This document shows positions 23,300 to 36,011 of a stretch of 64,000 nt of DNA, piece after piece. The translations under genes were made by a program, and so were the position numbers. Below the pieces are notes generated by a model. That model did no database searches. It saw only the letters and a program-made list of their open reading frames with translations, and was not told the DNA's origin. Within the stretch, counting starts at the first letter, position 1, and the number at the start of each line of letters is the position of its first letter. This stretch comes from Stratiolaelaps scimitus (Eukaryota > Arthropoda > Arachnida > Mesostigmata > Laelapidae): positions 2,802,501-2,866,500 of the forward strand of contig JABWDB010000017.1 in NCBI GenBank assembly GCA_019614645.1, read 5' to 3'.

Positions 23300-26200
23300 G
23301 AAAAACCCGTCCGCAGCAGTCGGACCTGCCCGGGCGTGCCCCGCCACTAGAAGCGGTCTGCCAGTGCACTGACTAGCCAGCGTTTGAGCATCGTACGCCC
23401 GAGGATGATAAGAAGACGGGTGGGCGCACTGTTGAAAAGCAGGGAATGAAGGGGTCCGTTGGCCGACAAACCGACTACTCTCTGTGTTGTGTTATTTCAG
23501 GGGGGTTGGGGGTACGGGGCGTAGAATAGCGGGTTCGTGTGGGATGGCTAAAGCTTCTATGATACCTGATGAAGGACGGTGGGTCATCATTGAGCTATTA
23601 GAGCAGCAGACGGATAGCTGGAGCAAACACTACCATAAGAATGGGGCGATGGAACGGGCAGACGCGACCCTGTTCCTTTTCGCCTCTACAGCCTCGTACG
23701 AAAGTCGTCTTCAACGAGCGAGGGCTCACGAACGGACGCCGGCCTCTCATCTGTCGCCACAGCAGAGAGGGCTGTCGGCCGCTTCGAGGGCCTAGGGTCT
23801 GGGCTAGGTAGGAGCCGGCCATTGGACGGCTGAGCCTGATCTCGACCAGGATAGTCGGGTAGTCGCTGGAGCTGACTTTTTGAAAACTTTCGCCTGGCCT
23901 CCTCGGCCATCTGTCGTATAACCTGGCCTGCGGAGCCTAGTGAGTGGCTCCGATGACCGCCAAAAGAAGCTGGCCGCAAGAAGATATAACGCAAGTGAGC
24001 TGCTGTTACTGCTACGGGTGCAGCGGTCGCACCATACGACGCCCAGGGGGTAAAACCAAAGGAGGCGGCCGACGTTTGAGCAAAAGTTTGACTCGCAAGC
24101 CCTCAACGAGAAATGAAAAGGAAAAAAAAGCGTCGTCCACACGTCGGATACGGACGCTCCCGCCGAAACCCAATGGGGTGGTGGAACAGAGAGCGGGCTG
24201 TAGGCGGGGATAGCGAGAGAGAGACAGAAGGGGGCGCTACGGCTACATCTGCTGTTCACTTCACATACATAGGTGTTGATGTGCTGGAAAGGGCGGACTG
24301 CGGCACCGCACGGACCCAGTGAGAAAAACGAGGGAGGTGCTGGTGAACGAATAAGCCTACTGAGGTAGGGACCGTACGAGGCTAAAAACAACACGGCCTG
24401 AAAGGAAATGACGATGTGAGAAGGTTTAGTGAACGGGCACGTTGAAGACCTACACAGTAGGAATCAGTACAAGCTTTACGTTGTCAATGAGATGATACTG
24501 ACAAACTTGAGGTATTGACTGTTGGCCTGCTACGTGGATGGCAGTGAAAACAAATGCACTTCACTCACATCACCTGAAGAAGAATTTGATGCAGGAATCA
24601 TTTTTCACAGCTTTTCATCGTTTTCTGATTCTTCCTGCTTCGCCACTGTGACCAACAAGGGAAGTTCAACAATACTTGGAAGAAACAGTAAACATCACTA
24701 GAAAACAATCGACACCTGTTTTGTTACAAAACGATCTCTTTGCCGTAGTCCTCATCGCAGCGCTAAAGCGCCCTGCCCAGAGAGATCCGTCTGCGTAACC
24801 CCGGTCACAGACTGGTCGCGCGTGAACGAACTTATTATTATTCTCTTCTCAGACAACAATAATTGTTATTATTATTATTATTATTATACGACGGCCGTGC
24901 CAACCTTATTTCAACAGTGCGACCAGACTCAACGAATTTGATTAACTGAAGGCGAGTCATGCTGCGAGCAATAGAATTATGCAAATGACATATTGGTGTG
25001 CGTTTGTAAGTCTGGCATTGTGTAAAATCCCTCACAAATAGCTCTCACGATTGTGAAACCGACTGTTGTCGTAGATGTAGATATTTGCCTCGTTCAACAG
25101 ATTCGTTGTCTTCTCCCTCCCTCCCCCACGGCCTTGCTCGTTATGGGCATTTGGCACGCAGCGAACCCCAGCCCGCTGCTTGGCTCGCACCGCATCCAGG
25201 ACAGCATGGCATGCCTGTGCGAGACATTACGGTCAGGCTAGTTTACTTGCTCGTTGCCACTGTCCTAAGGATCCACTAAAATTCAACAAAACGATGGCCG
25301 TATTGAAATCGAATGGCCTCCTAAGCGACTCCCGAATTTGAATTGCATGGAGGCATTTATCATACTCGGCAGTACCGGAGCCGTAGCACGCGAGACACAA
25401 TACAGAAGCGAATTCGAGCCGTTCGACCCTCATTGTTTATGTTCCTCGTACACTGTGTCATCCAAATATTCGAAACGTCTATTCTAAAGTGGAGGTGTCC
25501 ATGGGGAAGACGAGAGAGAGAGAGAGAAGGACAAAGGAATTGTACAGTGTTTGAGTCCATTCATGGGACTCGGTTAGATGTTTTTTATGATACCTGCAGA
25601 TCACACGAATAATTGAAATTTCTTTTTGAAAAAGAACAGTTATGCTTAAGAATGTTGTTGGTATCGTTCGCTAGCCTACAGCGCTCTACCTTAAACGTGT
25701 TATTCTTCCTGTGTACGATCATGTAGGAAGTAAATGTCGATGCCGCAGGCACTCGGCCTTGAAGTGGCAATTCATTTCCACAGTTGGCTGTCATACAGGG
25801 GACCTGGCGTGTTGCGGATGAATTTTTAAATTAGTATATGGTCATCTCCTACTTTCACCTATGATTGTCACACCTATATATATACATAGTGTATGAGGTT
25901 GCTATGCGATCCTCTCATCTACAATAGGATGCCTACCACTCAGCAATAGCATAGCGTATGTACATGGGGATGTCTGGATCTCTGTAGTCACAGTACAATG
26001 TCGTGATAGATGTATGACGTACAGAAGTAGCGGGAGCCGTTCTAGGCTCTATTATTGTACGCCAATTTGTTTCGAGGCAAACATGGACAGAAGTGATGTC
26101 AGACTAATTTTGCTGTAATCCATTACAAGCGCTGCAAATTTGTGTGCATATGCCCTCTTTCTACGTGTGTATATGGCCTTCAAATCTCCTCTAAAGTCAT

Positions 26201-26852
26201 CTGGTGACATTTGGCTAGGTCAAGTCGACGTTGTGACTACGGGGGGGAAGGCAAATACGTATGACAAATGGAGAATTTTTATCATAGTTACTTTCTCATG
26301 CTTTCTGATTTATTTATAAATAAAAAATATGTGCTCGTTTCTCTCTTGTGAATTGTTTATGAGTGTAGCAGCTTTTTTTTTCGCAGCAGCAGAAAGTGCA
26401 TCTTTCGCCCCGTATGTCCGCTAGTGCAGAGAACTTCTAATTCCAGCCTTGTCACTAATTATTTGGAACTCATTTTCTCGAACATAATCATTTGAGTTAG
26501 AAGGAACTAGGTATAATTAAGTAAGCAACAATCAAGGATTATGATTTTACTCCCTAAAAAACGGGGATTATTTCAGAACGCGCGGTTATCACGTAGGAAG
26601 GCGAAGCTGATTTTCAAAGCAGATCGTTATCAATTTCCAGGCGTACGGTATATGTCGTACTGGTAGAATGCACGATCGTTACCTTCTCATTGGTTCCACG
26701 AGAGATAACGAGGAAGAGAAACAGAGAGAGAAGGCACACGTGTGCCGTGGTCAGCCTGCTGCGTCGATGGGGTCTGTGCCCTTCGAACATTCGCCAGACG
26801 GCTTCAGTTAGTCAGTATTCACGCGTAGTTGCAGTAGTAGTTGTTGTAGCCC
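23300..26852. other. unassigned; GC-rich block then AT-rich
   Basis: The GC-rich block at 23.5-24.4 kb yields overlapping frames on both strands (longest 196 codons, minus, low information). An (ATT)n run lies at 24865-24888 and a GA run at 25511-25531. Nothing specific was found from 25.8 to 26.6 kb. Confidence 0.4.
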
Positions 26853-27101
26853 ATGCACAGGGCGTCATTAGAGTCTAGCTCTCCCGGTCGCTTGGGAAAA
26901 GTTTCACATTTTCAAAACGTTCATGCCGAAGGGTCTATACACGACCATCGACTCCCCTTGAGACATCGTGTTCGCTCTTGCTTGCAATCGGCTGAGCTTT
27001 ACGACCACTTCACGAAATGCAAGAAAAATGACGTATCCGCTGCAGCTGGCGACGACCTCCGGCAAAGGCTGTTATCAGAGCCCGCTGAAATAAGCCCTTA
27101 A
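26853..27101 (+). other. possible terminal exon
   Basis: An 82-codon frame ends at TAA (27099-27101). The last 50 residues look protein-like (AELYDHFTKCKKNDVSAA...), and GAATAAAAGC, containing AATAAA, follows about 15 nt after the stop. The 5' limit is unknown. The idea rests on the stop plus polyadenylation signal only. Confidence 0.2.
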
Positions 27102-28608
27102 CAATATGTACACGAATAAAAGCTTCTTACTACAATGCCACAAGGGGAAGTCGTGTAAAATGTGTTGTAGCAATTGCAGTGATAAATTGTGATAAATAAG
27201 TCTAGTGATTTATTTTGTTATCTGTTCTATCCGTCGCGTGTTCAGTGTAAGGCTTAGGTATTTCACTAATCCTCTGATGTTAATTGTCTGGGTATTTTGT
27301 GCTAGAGAATGGAGTGCAATCTCCTAGTGTTCATCATGCGAATAGTGAATATGTATGTTGCGCCTACCTATATATTAGAGTCGACAATTTGAGCCATATC
27401 TTGTCAAAAACACATTTGTTTCGCCAACAAGGGTAAGTTTAGGTCAATCCCACTACGTTGCTGTCACCCAGGCTGTGTCCTTAGGTATTGCGACTTTAGT
27501 ATTTTTTAATCAATAGCAGTCATGGTATTTTTCTTAATTAATGGCAGCGGCGAATGCATCATACAGACCAGACCTCGCTACTAATGAATTTACCACGGTA
27601 CTGTGCAACTCCTGCCTGATGATCCGGCAGACCTGTTTACTGAACTTGTGCCCGCTTTAACCGCACTCGATCTCAGTCCAAATCTTCAATACCGATAGTA
27701 CGACCGCTGACCGGAGGAGTGGTAGGCATCTCTGAACACAGGTCCTCCTGTGTCCTCAGGAAGATGCGAATGTTTCGTTTCCGACGTTTCTCTTAACAAT
27801 GCCATAAGGTTAAGTGCCGATAAACATCCAAATGGGCTAGCCGCGAACACAACCATCACGGGAAAATGATGCCTCTGCTTGCACCACCCCAAACAGTATT
27901 TCTGCAGCAACACCGTACCTACAAGAGTACCTACATTGCATAAGTAAACGTTTCTACATCGTGTACAATGGGCTAGGAATCATATCCCCCCCGCCCGCAT
28001 CAATGTGTCGCAACACCAATCCACCTTCGAGAGTCAAGGTCTTCACTGCTCGTCAGCACACGTTAGTTTCTTGTCTGTTCGTCACATGACCCCGACCTTT
28101 GGGCCCCCACCTTTGCCATTCCTCCTCCTTTTACCAAAGTAAGTAAATACCTGTGTGCACTTTGAACAGCGTCGAGACCACTTAATTATTTATTCAGGCG
28201 TGAATAAGTTTCCCATGACACAATTTATCTGCGCGCACGAATGTCAACGCCGATCTCCGCCGGGTATCCGCCATATGCAGGTGTATGTGTCTCCCGCAGG
28301 GGCCACGGCGGGCGAAGAGCGTTGAGTCTGCGTTTATTATGCACTTTGGGTGCATCACCTCATGCATGTATAATTATATAATTATGTAATCGCACAACAA
28401 TTACAATAATGCCACCGGCGCGGCCGGCTGCCGTTACGACGTTGCGCAGCTAAACGTAACGACCTCCGTTCGTTTCTCGTCCCTTCTAGCTAGGTTAGCT
28501 GGGCGTTTGTTTTCCTGCCTCGCTCTCTACCATCCTCTTCTGACACTAAGACATATTGCCACTCAGTATTATAACGCTTGTGTATGCCTACATATTTTAT
28601 CGTTTTAG
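27102..28608. other. unassigned
   Basis: AT-rich sequence with short frames and no recognised element. An A/T palindromic stretch lies near 28370-28390. Confidence 0.45.
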
Positions 28609-28756
28609 TTACGAACTGCGGTGGCGCTCCGTGGCGGGTACATGCAACGCTGCCGTTGACAGAACGAACGGCGACCGTAGAAAATGGGGAGCGTTTAATA
28701 TTCGACAAGTGAGCCCGAACGGGGACGGGGACTTCAGCATCTCGTACTGCCTATAG
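28609..28756 (+). other. exon-like segment with good acceptor
   Basis: A pyrimidine-rich tract ending in TTTTAG (28603-28608) looks like a splice acceptor. From there the frame reads YELRWRSVAGTCNAAVDRTN and continues to ISYCL and a TAG at 28754. Codon third positions are GC-rich. A donor-like AA|GTGAGC also lies at 28709, so the exon could be internal (28609-28708). The minus strand is open too. No family is recognised. Confidence 0.3.
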
Positions 28757-29495
28757 AGAACAGAAATTTGTGACAAAAATCAGAGAGGGAGGCTGAGTGC
28801 TCAATAATAACTGAAACTCAATAAGAAAAAAAAACTGTACGATCGCCATTTTGTTTGCTGACGTTTCACGATTGACGCGCTCCTCACAAGTCACAAGCTG
28901 GCCGCCGACAGCAATGATTCCTCCATCGTGACTTGTACGATGTGACTACAACGTTCAATATACCGTGCATTGATATATTGCCAACGCAAATCAGCGACAT
29001 GTAGCTATACTAAATAGCTAATAAGCAGATGCAATTGGACGTGACAGTTCCATTCGGGTAATTGTTTGTTCGCCTTTTGACAACAGCTCGCACCGACCAC
29101 CGCTTCATGGTTGGCCTATCGTTCGAGCGTTGGGCGACATCCCGCAGACTCACAAGCACTCCAGAACAAGTTGAACTGCCTATATTGTGAATTGAACCTT
29201 AACTGAATAAAAAAAGCACCGAGAGAAAAAGCAGAGGAGAAGAAAAGAGCTCTTTCACTGATTCTCCAAAAGCCGCCACCTACTAATGGTTATCGGCGTG
29301 CAGCATAGAATCGATGTGATATCAAGAGTCTATCCCTGTCAGTTAGCCAGTTTGTTAATGAATGGTGCTGGCTAGTCCAGGTGAATAGATGAATGGTTGG
29401 CAGCCACTCGCGGAGATCGTCTCCGCGTCGCGCTGCCACTGGCGCTGGTGGTTGATATGTGGAGGCGGAAACCGCTACAACCATCACTGCGATTG
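28757..29495. other. unassigned
   Basis: Nothing specific was found. Confidence 0.4.
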
Positions 29496-29502
29496 CTACA
29501 AC

Positions 29503-29526
29503 TTTTTCCATAGCTGACCCTCGAGC
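29503..29526 (-). repeat. possible member of the short hairpin/poly(A) retroposon family
   Basis: A T5 run is followed by CCAT and AGCTGACCCTC (29512-29522), the word that begins the family hairpin at 46.5 and 49.4 kb. The second hairpin arm is altered (GAGCT) and no duplication was found. It also resembles 37895-37918 over about 20 nt. Confidence 0.35.
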
Positions 29527-29758
29527 TGTGTGGATCTCCCTCCTATCGGCAGAAAGAGCTCGATGTCGCTGTGTAACCGCATCGCTTCAAGGACCTGTCA
29601 GGAACGTGGGGAGACATCAAGGCGGGGACTACACCGGCTACTATTACTACACTACCCTCATTGCTAGTGCAGCTTTCTCCTCTTGGGCGTTTCACATTCA
29701 GCTGAAGCGTGGCTAGAGCGTGCACTCGATCTAATGAACTAACAACAGAGACAGTGGA

Positions 29759-29775
29759 TATATATATATATATAT
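29759..29775. repeat. (TA)n microsatellite
   Basis: A pure TA run. Confidence 0.9.
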
Positions 29776-32700
29776 TAGTTGTCCTCGGAACTATTCCAAC
29801 GATTTCCGAATTAAGCGAATCTACCACCAAAAAGCGCTGAAGGCAGGCAGGCAGGCTCGGGACCGATCGGCGACTGACGATCTGGTAGAGTGTTGTCTTT
29901 TATCTCGAAGCGCAAAAGGTCGATGGCGATCCACACAAATCGATTGTTATATATAATAAATATCAACGAAAAAAAAAAGTTCGCAAACAAAGTTCCTTCT
30001 CTCGCCGGTCGTTTGCGAATCTTGCGAAAACCGCCAATGATAACGTGTCCAGATGAGAGTGGCCTGTATAATTGATCTGTCCACTGATAGAATCAAATTC
30101 AGCCGCTTGCTTGCAGTGGGAATATAAGATATAAAACTGATCGATATGCTTGGTCATGCATCGGTGATTGCTTTGATAGCTTGACGACTCCAAGACACTT
30201 GTGGCGTCAAACAACTTATTGATATATAGGGTAAAACGCGTTGAGCATTAGCAGAACATCTACCTAAAATAAATGTTTGATTTATGAGCAAGTACTGCTA
30301 TAAGAACTGTTTTTTCCTCGTGTAATAGAAGTTTGTGAGAAGCCAAGTCCTGAGACTCACGACAAACATGTCTATCGTAAGCGTGCGTCTACTTACATAA
30401 ACATCGTAAGCAGGGATTTTCGAATCGTTAATATATACATGCGATACTTGCTATGTATTGATTGGCCAAAGCCTATCTATAAAAGAACATGAAACAAAAC
30501 AAAACCGAAGCACCTCAACTGGTTGTTCGAGGATGTTCCATTCGCACATCGAATTCTGGGAGATTTCCCTGGACTTTCCCGAGGCTAGGTAACAACCAAA
30601 GCATATTTCTCTGAGGGGAAACCTGTTGTTGCTTTAATGACGAATTCCTACGTTGGCTTTTCTATATGGGTTGGCGAATGTGTTTATTATTTCATTTTAT
30701 AGTTATAGTGAATGTACTTACACACGTCCTAAGATACACCCACATGGATATCGGTCACTCAGTCAGCACGTTTTGTACAAAGGGAACCTAGAATAAGAGG
30801 AATAATCATAATAAGCTGCGATCACGAACATGTTCGTCAAACGAACAGACCACTAGTATATCGAAGAATTCGATGAACAAAGCTAGAAACCTAGTATAGG
30901 TTATAGCTTCCGGAGAAGACGTGCCTTCCTGTGTTACCACTGTACGTATGAATAAAAAAATAGTTCGCTGGGTCTGGTTTGGCACATCGGAGCAGCACCG
31001 AGCGACGATTAGGCGGCGTGTCTGTCTCGGCGGCTTCGTAGCCAGGTGGTCCTGATACGCATTTGACGAATACGTATCGCGTAGCGAATGACTCTATAAC
31101 GTAAGAACACCTACAACCTCGAAAGTGCTTATATCTTTTATAGTCCTAGATAGTTGTATCAATAAACAGTCAGCCCTGAGACTGTGCGACTTAGCGAGTG
31201 GTGGGCGAAACCCGCAGTGCTGAGTAAGCGTTGGCCTAAATGATTCACATGTGACGAGGCCCAAATCAGGGTCGCTCGCAGAGAAAGGTAACGGCCTCAC
31301 CGTCCGCTGCTAGCGTGCAGTGCTGTAATAGCTGGTTGTAGATGCTTGTGATGACTGGCACAAGCAGTCTCTGCGTTGAACTAATTGTGAGCTGAAGGCC
31401 TAAAAAATTAGAGTTTAGTCCTTTTGAAGCTTCTGTCCCCCTCTCCCCCTCTCTCTCAATATATATATATATATATATATATAGATATCGGATAACCAAA
31501 ATCATCATCGTTTCAAACATTTACTTGCTGTAGCTTAGCGCTGCATTTGAAGGGGATTTCATGAAGGTCACGCCGTCACGCCACAGTCGTTTACAGCAAG
31601 GTGAAAGGCATCGTTTCTACAATGGTCTGTAGAATAGATAAAGCGCTTCGATGTAAAAAGGTTACACAAGTGCACAGGTTTTAAATTCGACTTACAGAGG
31701 CCCCTTTGCGCCGAAGTGGTTTATATGTTTATATAATGAGTGGCCTTTATTATATATATATATATACTACTGACTGTGGTGGTATCAGTAAAAAATCAAT
31801 TACCTCGAATTCAATATCGGGTGACACAGCTTCAATCACAAATTACAGTTAAACTGTAAACTGTTCTATTGTCCATTGGGGCACATACAAATTGAAGGCT
31901 GTAATATGATATATATTAAACTATACTTAGACGGTTCGTCTTATTTAAGCTATGCACGGTGACTAAAACTGCCAAATTATGCCGCCTCACCTCAAATTAT
32001 ACCGCTTTGTGGAGAATATCGAACCACCGAGACAAAAGACCATAGTCTACACAGCCCTGCAGACATAGTGTATAGCTTGAGATCGTATACATATATACAG
32101 TTCACTTCGTTGAAGGAACTGAGCCATTTGTGGCGTTTTGAGATCATTCAAGTGGTCGTGTTTTGCTTGCACTTCAATCGTTTTAAGGGCGAGACCGCAG
32201 CGAAGTCCTCTATCCCAAACAACCAAAAGGTCAACATCAGGTCAGCCTTTTCCAACTGCAAAGACAACGACAGATCTGCGTTTCTTTGAAGCATCATTAT
32301 GCTGGTGGGGACAATTTGTTGTAATTGTAGTTTACAGTGTTTACATAGCCTCCGAACAAACTTTCTTCGTAGTGATTCTAGTGCATTTATGACCTTTTTC
32401 CAAACATGGTGACCCTGTAGCACAGCAACATGACGTCTTCGTGTGGCAATATAGTGTGGCGTAAGAGTCAGAAAAACAAATTCTATGTGAGTTGCGCTTC
32501 GACAAGTTGTGGTTACATTTATAATAAATAACTTGACATAACCCTAGCATACAATAGAGTCAATTAATTAAATTATATTATTTAACTGCAGCCCTCCCCC
32601 CGCCTCTTGGTCCCATTGAAGACAAGAACTATGATCTCCCTTAACCCTTGAATCATTTATCATTGTACGTGATGACGTACCATGGAACAATTGTTATCCC

Positions 32701-32869
32701 AATTAAAAATTCTCCTTACAGTTCTGAAACAGGGCGTATTTCTAGCAATCGACGCTGTAACTGCGACGACAGGTATAATCTTATATTATACCAAGCGTAT
32801 GCCGTATCCCTTGTTCTAATTGTGTTCGTTCTCTTAATTGTTTTACACTCAAACTGTACCCACCCGCTC
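29776..32869. other. unassigned AT-rich region
   Basis: (TA)n tracts lie at 31459-31482 and 31749-31766, and a (TC)n tract just before the first. Frames of up to about 90 codons occur on both strands near 32.1-32.4 kb. None is recognised. Confidence 0.45.
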
Positions 32870-32984
32870 CTCTTAGCTTAGCCTCCCACAGCTTTGTCGA
32901 GTACAAATCGTTCCGTGGGCGCGCCCGTGGCAGTGTATCCTGCGCATCGAAGGAAAGGTCGGTGTCTTGTAAATATATAACCAT
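32870..32984 (-). other. exon-like segment
   Basis: On the minus strand, ATG at 32984 opens MVIYLQDTDLSFDAQDTLPR and continues through a charged stretch. A donor-like GTGG|GTACAG lies at 32869-32864. Unspliced, the frame ends at 32781 (67 codons). An acceptor-like TTTACAAG lies inside the first codons. No family is recognised. Confidence 0.2.
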
Positions 32985-33016
32985 AACCCGGAGGCCACTA
33001 AGTCGAGCTCTGTTAA

Positions 33017-33067
33017 TGGCGCAGGTAGATCGGCCGGAATGGTTGGTCAGCCAGCAAGGTTAATCCC
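33017..33067 (+). repeat. possible tRNA-derived SINE head
   Basis: The A-box-like TGGCGCAGGTAG (33017-33028) has 10 of 12 matches. A B-box-like GGTTAATCCC (33058-33067) looks like GGTTCGAATCCC with two bases lost. Spacing is about 29 nt. Confidence 0.3.
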
Positions 33068-33071
33068 ATAA

Positions 33072-33168
33072 GAGGGACTCGAGCGAATATATGGAGGTTC
33101 GGTGTTGAAAACTGAAATTCTTGATATATTTAAAGCTGATGATGAGAGACCCATGTACAGAATGAGAG
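33072..33168 (+). other. exon-like segment ending at a strong donor
   Basis: The frame is open from just after a TAA at 33069-33071 and reads LKTEILDIFKADDERPMYRM before AGAG|GTAAGTA, an almost ideal splice donor (GT at 33169-33170). No acceptor or start codon was placed, and part overlaps the tail of the SINE-like sequence just upstream. Confidence 0.2.
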
Positions 33169-33169
33169 G

Positions 33170-34132
33170 TAAGTACGCGTTGTCGTCAATATGTACGTGC
33201 ATGCATACGTATGCCGCTGGGGATATAGTAATGCATTATACTACAATAGAATCCGCCCACGGCTCCTTGGCGGTGGTCTCGTGAAAACGAACGCGGATCA
33301 ATGCTAAGGTCTCGAAGAGACCACGCCACGTTTAGTTGTGCTGTGTACCATGAATTTCAAGCCTGAGAGTAGTTAATGACAATGATAATTTTTTTTAATC
33401 TGATTATAGTGGTGCACAAAAGCGTCGGAATATGTATGAAAACGCCAGCAGAGTTGCCACGTTACAGTTTCATCACCATGGTTATCGAACCCAATTATTA
33501 TTAGGTACCTAAATATTATCTCTACATCGCACAGTTCTTCAAAAATTTCGTGGACTAAACATCGCGGCCGCCATGAATGTTATGTGTCTTGTCAAAATAT
33601 ATTGAAATACTTATCGAAACGTATCTGTTAGGTGCATTGGTTCCTATATATATATAGAGAATTCGGTTGACGATAGCGGATTTATAATAAGAATTAGCGT
33701 AACACGAGTAACGTTACTGACATTAATGAATGACCTCGAAATTATCAGAGTATAGTGTGCGCGCTCCTGTCTGAGTGTGTTGTCAAAATAGAGAACGAGG
33801 ACAAATGACCCTCGATGACCTCGAACACAATTCAGCCTCAAACGAGTATTCTCTGTATACTTGCGTTACACTGCCATTTATTCGATGAGCCAAACAAGGA
33901 TGGTACACGGATCCCGATAGCCATTGTGCGCTAGCGGCATTTGCCAAACCATCTTGGTTCAATGAAATCGGCTGCGAAAAGACGCCAACTGATTGTATTG
34001 TTTAATTGCGGCTATTCCTTACGACCGCGGCCGTTGTGTCATCCCGCGCAATAGAGAAAAACTACTATAAATACCTCTACATGGAAATTGTAATTTCGTT
34101 ATTTAAAAAACAACGGTAACACGCCACTTAAC
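33170..34132. other. unassigned AT-rich sequence
   Basis: A short (TA)n tract lies near 33645-33656. No gene signal was found. Confidence 0.45.
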
Positions 34133-34242
34133 CAAATCTCGACCAGCGTGAGCTGTCCCCAGCAGCAACGGTCCAGTTTGAAATTTTTGACCTTTTCGAC
34201 ACGTGCTTGTGAAATTTTACTTCAACCACCCACTCTGCCGCC
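34133..34242 (-). other. candidate internal exon with both splice sites
   Basis: Minus strand: the acceptor CCTTTTTTCAG precedes 34242 and a donor-like TTTG|GTTAAG follows 34133. The 110-nt interval is open and reads AAEWVVEVKFHKHVSKRSKI then SNWTVAAGDSSRWSRF. Intron phases would be 2 at entry and 1 at exit. The acceptor is strong and the donor moderate. No domain is recognised. Other open minus-strand pieces nearby (34668-34420, 35315-35082) could belong to the same gene, but that is speculation. Confidence 0.3.
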
Positions 34243-35081
34243 CTGAAAAAAGGACCACGAGGGCGTGAGCGAATTGTCCGGTCCGGTGGCCGGACGTGAT
34301 AACACGGCGTCACGAACTCGAGCTCAAACGAATAATCCTTAATGGCCCACCCACAATGACACCAAAATTGTTGATCACTTGCCCTCGAAATGCTTCCATT
34401 CGCATAGGAGCCTCGTACGTCACTCGGACCGTGAATGGGCGAGCTTGCATGTGAGCCCTTTAGAACGGCCTTGATTCCCTTGTTGTAGTCTTCGCGCTGT
34501 GCCGACGGCGCTGCCAGGCTGCGTCACGCAGACTCGCAGTCCGGGCAATGATGAATGTATTTTATCACTGGCCATTTGCACACGTGAACATCGTCTATCT
34601 GAACGAACGCTGTCCGCCGCGCTCGACAGGTTGTTGGTTACGAGGACTAACGAGGGCTCGGCTTGCAACCGTCGTTGTAACCGCCGAAGAATCGCCCCCC
34701 GGGACGATAGAGGTTGAACAGGGAATGACTCGGGATCATCGTTTATCGTATGGCGATGATGTCATTCGATTATTTCAATCGATTCGATTGACGGGACGGC
34801 GAACGTGCTGAGTTACGACTAGTACCGTCCACTCTGGGGCAATCGAACTGAAGGCCAATCTTCATTCTCACACCTCGTCGTGTAAATCACTTGGATGTCA
34901 ATGAAATATGATGAATGTGGGTGTGTTGGATCGTTGTTTTTTCGCGTTTTCAGGTTTTGACCACATGACGCGCATGCTGGACTGGCTACACGACTTACGT
35001 GTGGCCACAGGTAGGGTCGGAGTAAGGATCTTTTTAATCGGGGGCTAAATTTAAAACATGTCTAGGCCCCATAAAAGCTAA
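34243..35081. other. unassigned
   Basis: Overlapping frames on both strands at 34.42-34.81 kb (up to 87 codons). No domain was seen. Confidence 0.4.
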
Positions 35082-35315
35082 TCACCACACCTCAGCCATC
35101 TCGTCTCCTCTGGCATGCAACACGGTTAATGAACTATCAACTAAGTTCAACTTTCGTTCCTTGAGCAGGACCTCGAACAGGGGGTTTTCCTTTTCTCCGT
35201 ATGGTTTCTCACGTAGAGAGAAAAAAGGCCCTGTATGCTGGTGGGAGGGCCAGTCTCGGCCGGCGAAGCAGTAGTAAATGCTATAAATGCCGCTCGTAAA
35301 ATGGGACGGCGGCAT
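35082..35315 (-). CDS. hypothetical 77-codon ORF
   Basis: A complete minus-strand frame from ATG (MPPSHFTSGIYSIYYCFAGR...) runs to a TGA after RGDEMAEVW. Composition is balanced, without repeats. Upstream, the frame is open for seven more codons to a TAA. It may be an exon or chance. Confidence 0.2.
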   Translation of the reverse strand: MPPSHFTSGIYSIYYCFAGRDWPSHQHTGPFFSLREKPYGEKENPLFEVLLKERKLNLVDSSLTVLHARGDEMAEVW

Positions 35316-35942
35316 TCCGCTAGTCTTTACGGCATCTTAAGTCTCCGCATCGAAAGCGGACACAGCCGAGTACCCGATCTTCGGCGCCAATAATACGATC
35401 CACCTATATAGTATGTGTGTGTGTACGTCTGTTCGGTAGCTGTTATTAGACCTTGTTGAAGCAAGCGAATCAACCAATTGAGGGACAGAATGCCCCCCGG
35501 ACACGGACACTAGTTAAACTTTAAAAGCTCTCTACGAAGACTCACCAAACCGAACTATGGTATTACGTTAAACAAGTTAAAATATACTGAGGACATTCGA
35601 TAAGATAGCAAGGACGAGGTTATAAGTTGTTCTAGTCTAAGTTAAGGTGTGGATTTGACTGAAAACGACGATTCGGACTGTTTCCTAAACCTACACAAGA
35701 GGAAGCTGAACGTACGTGTTTTAACTGTTTCGAATTAGAAGTCGCTCAATGAACGATATGATATAATACGATGTGTGATACACAATCACATGCAGCACAG
35801 CTTCAGAAGAACTCATGAATACTATTCTTTTTCCACTATGAGCGGTGGCAAAAACGGGTGCTCTCACAATTATATTATTCAATATATTCGATCCGTATCA
35901 AGAAGAGGTGCACTCATCCCACGGCATCTGTTGTCCGTCCCC
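35316..35942. other. unassigned
   Basis: A short (GT)n run lies near 35413-35424. Nothing else was found. Confidence 0.4.
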
Positions 35943-36011
35943 ATCGAGGTTACAAATCACACAGAGTCTGGGTGCCGGACACCCAGACTCTGTGTGATTT
36001 GTAACCTCGAT
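35943..36011. repeat. perfect 32-bp inverted repeat, 5-nt loop
   Basis: Left arm 35943-35974 and right arm 35980-36011 are exact reverse complements, separated by CCGGA. Beyond the arms the flanks match only weakly. The transcript of either strand would fold into a very stable hairpin. Possible origins are a foldback insertion, a template-switch mutation or an assembly/library chimera. A normal pre-miRNA is unlikely because the stem is perfect and the loop tiny. Confidence 0.95.

Noticed and set aside
23804..24394. 196-codon minus-strand ORF
   Set aside because: A GC-rich stretch with open frames on both strands, and no recognised motif or codon bias that I can judge.
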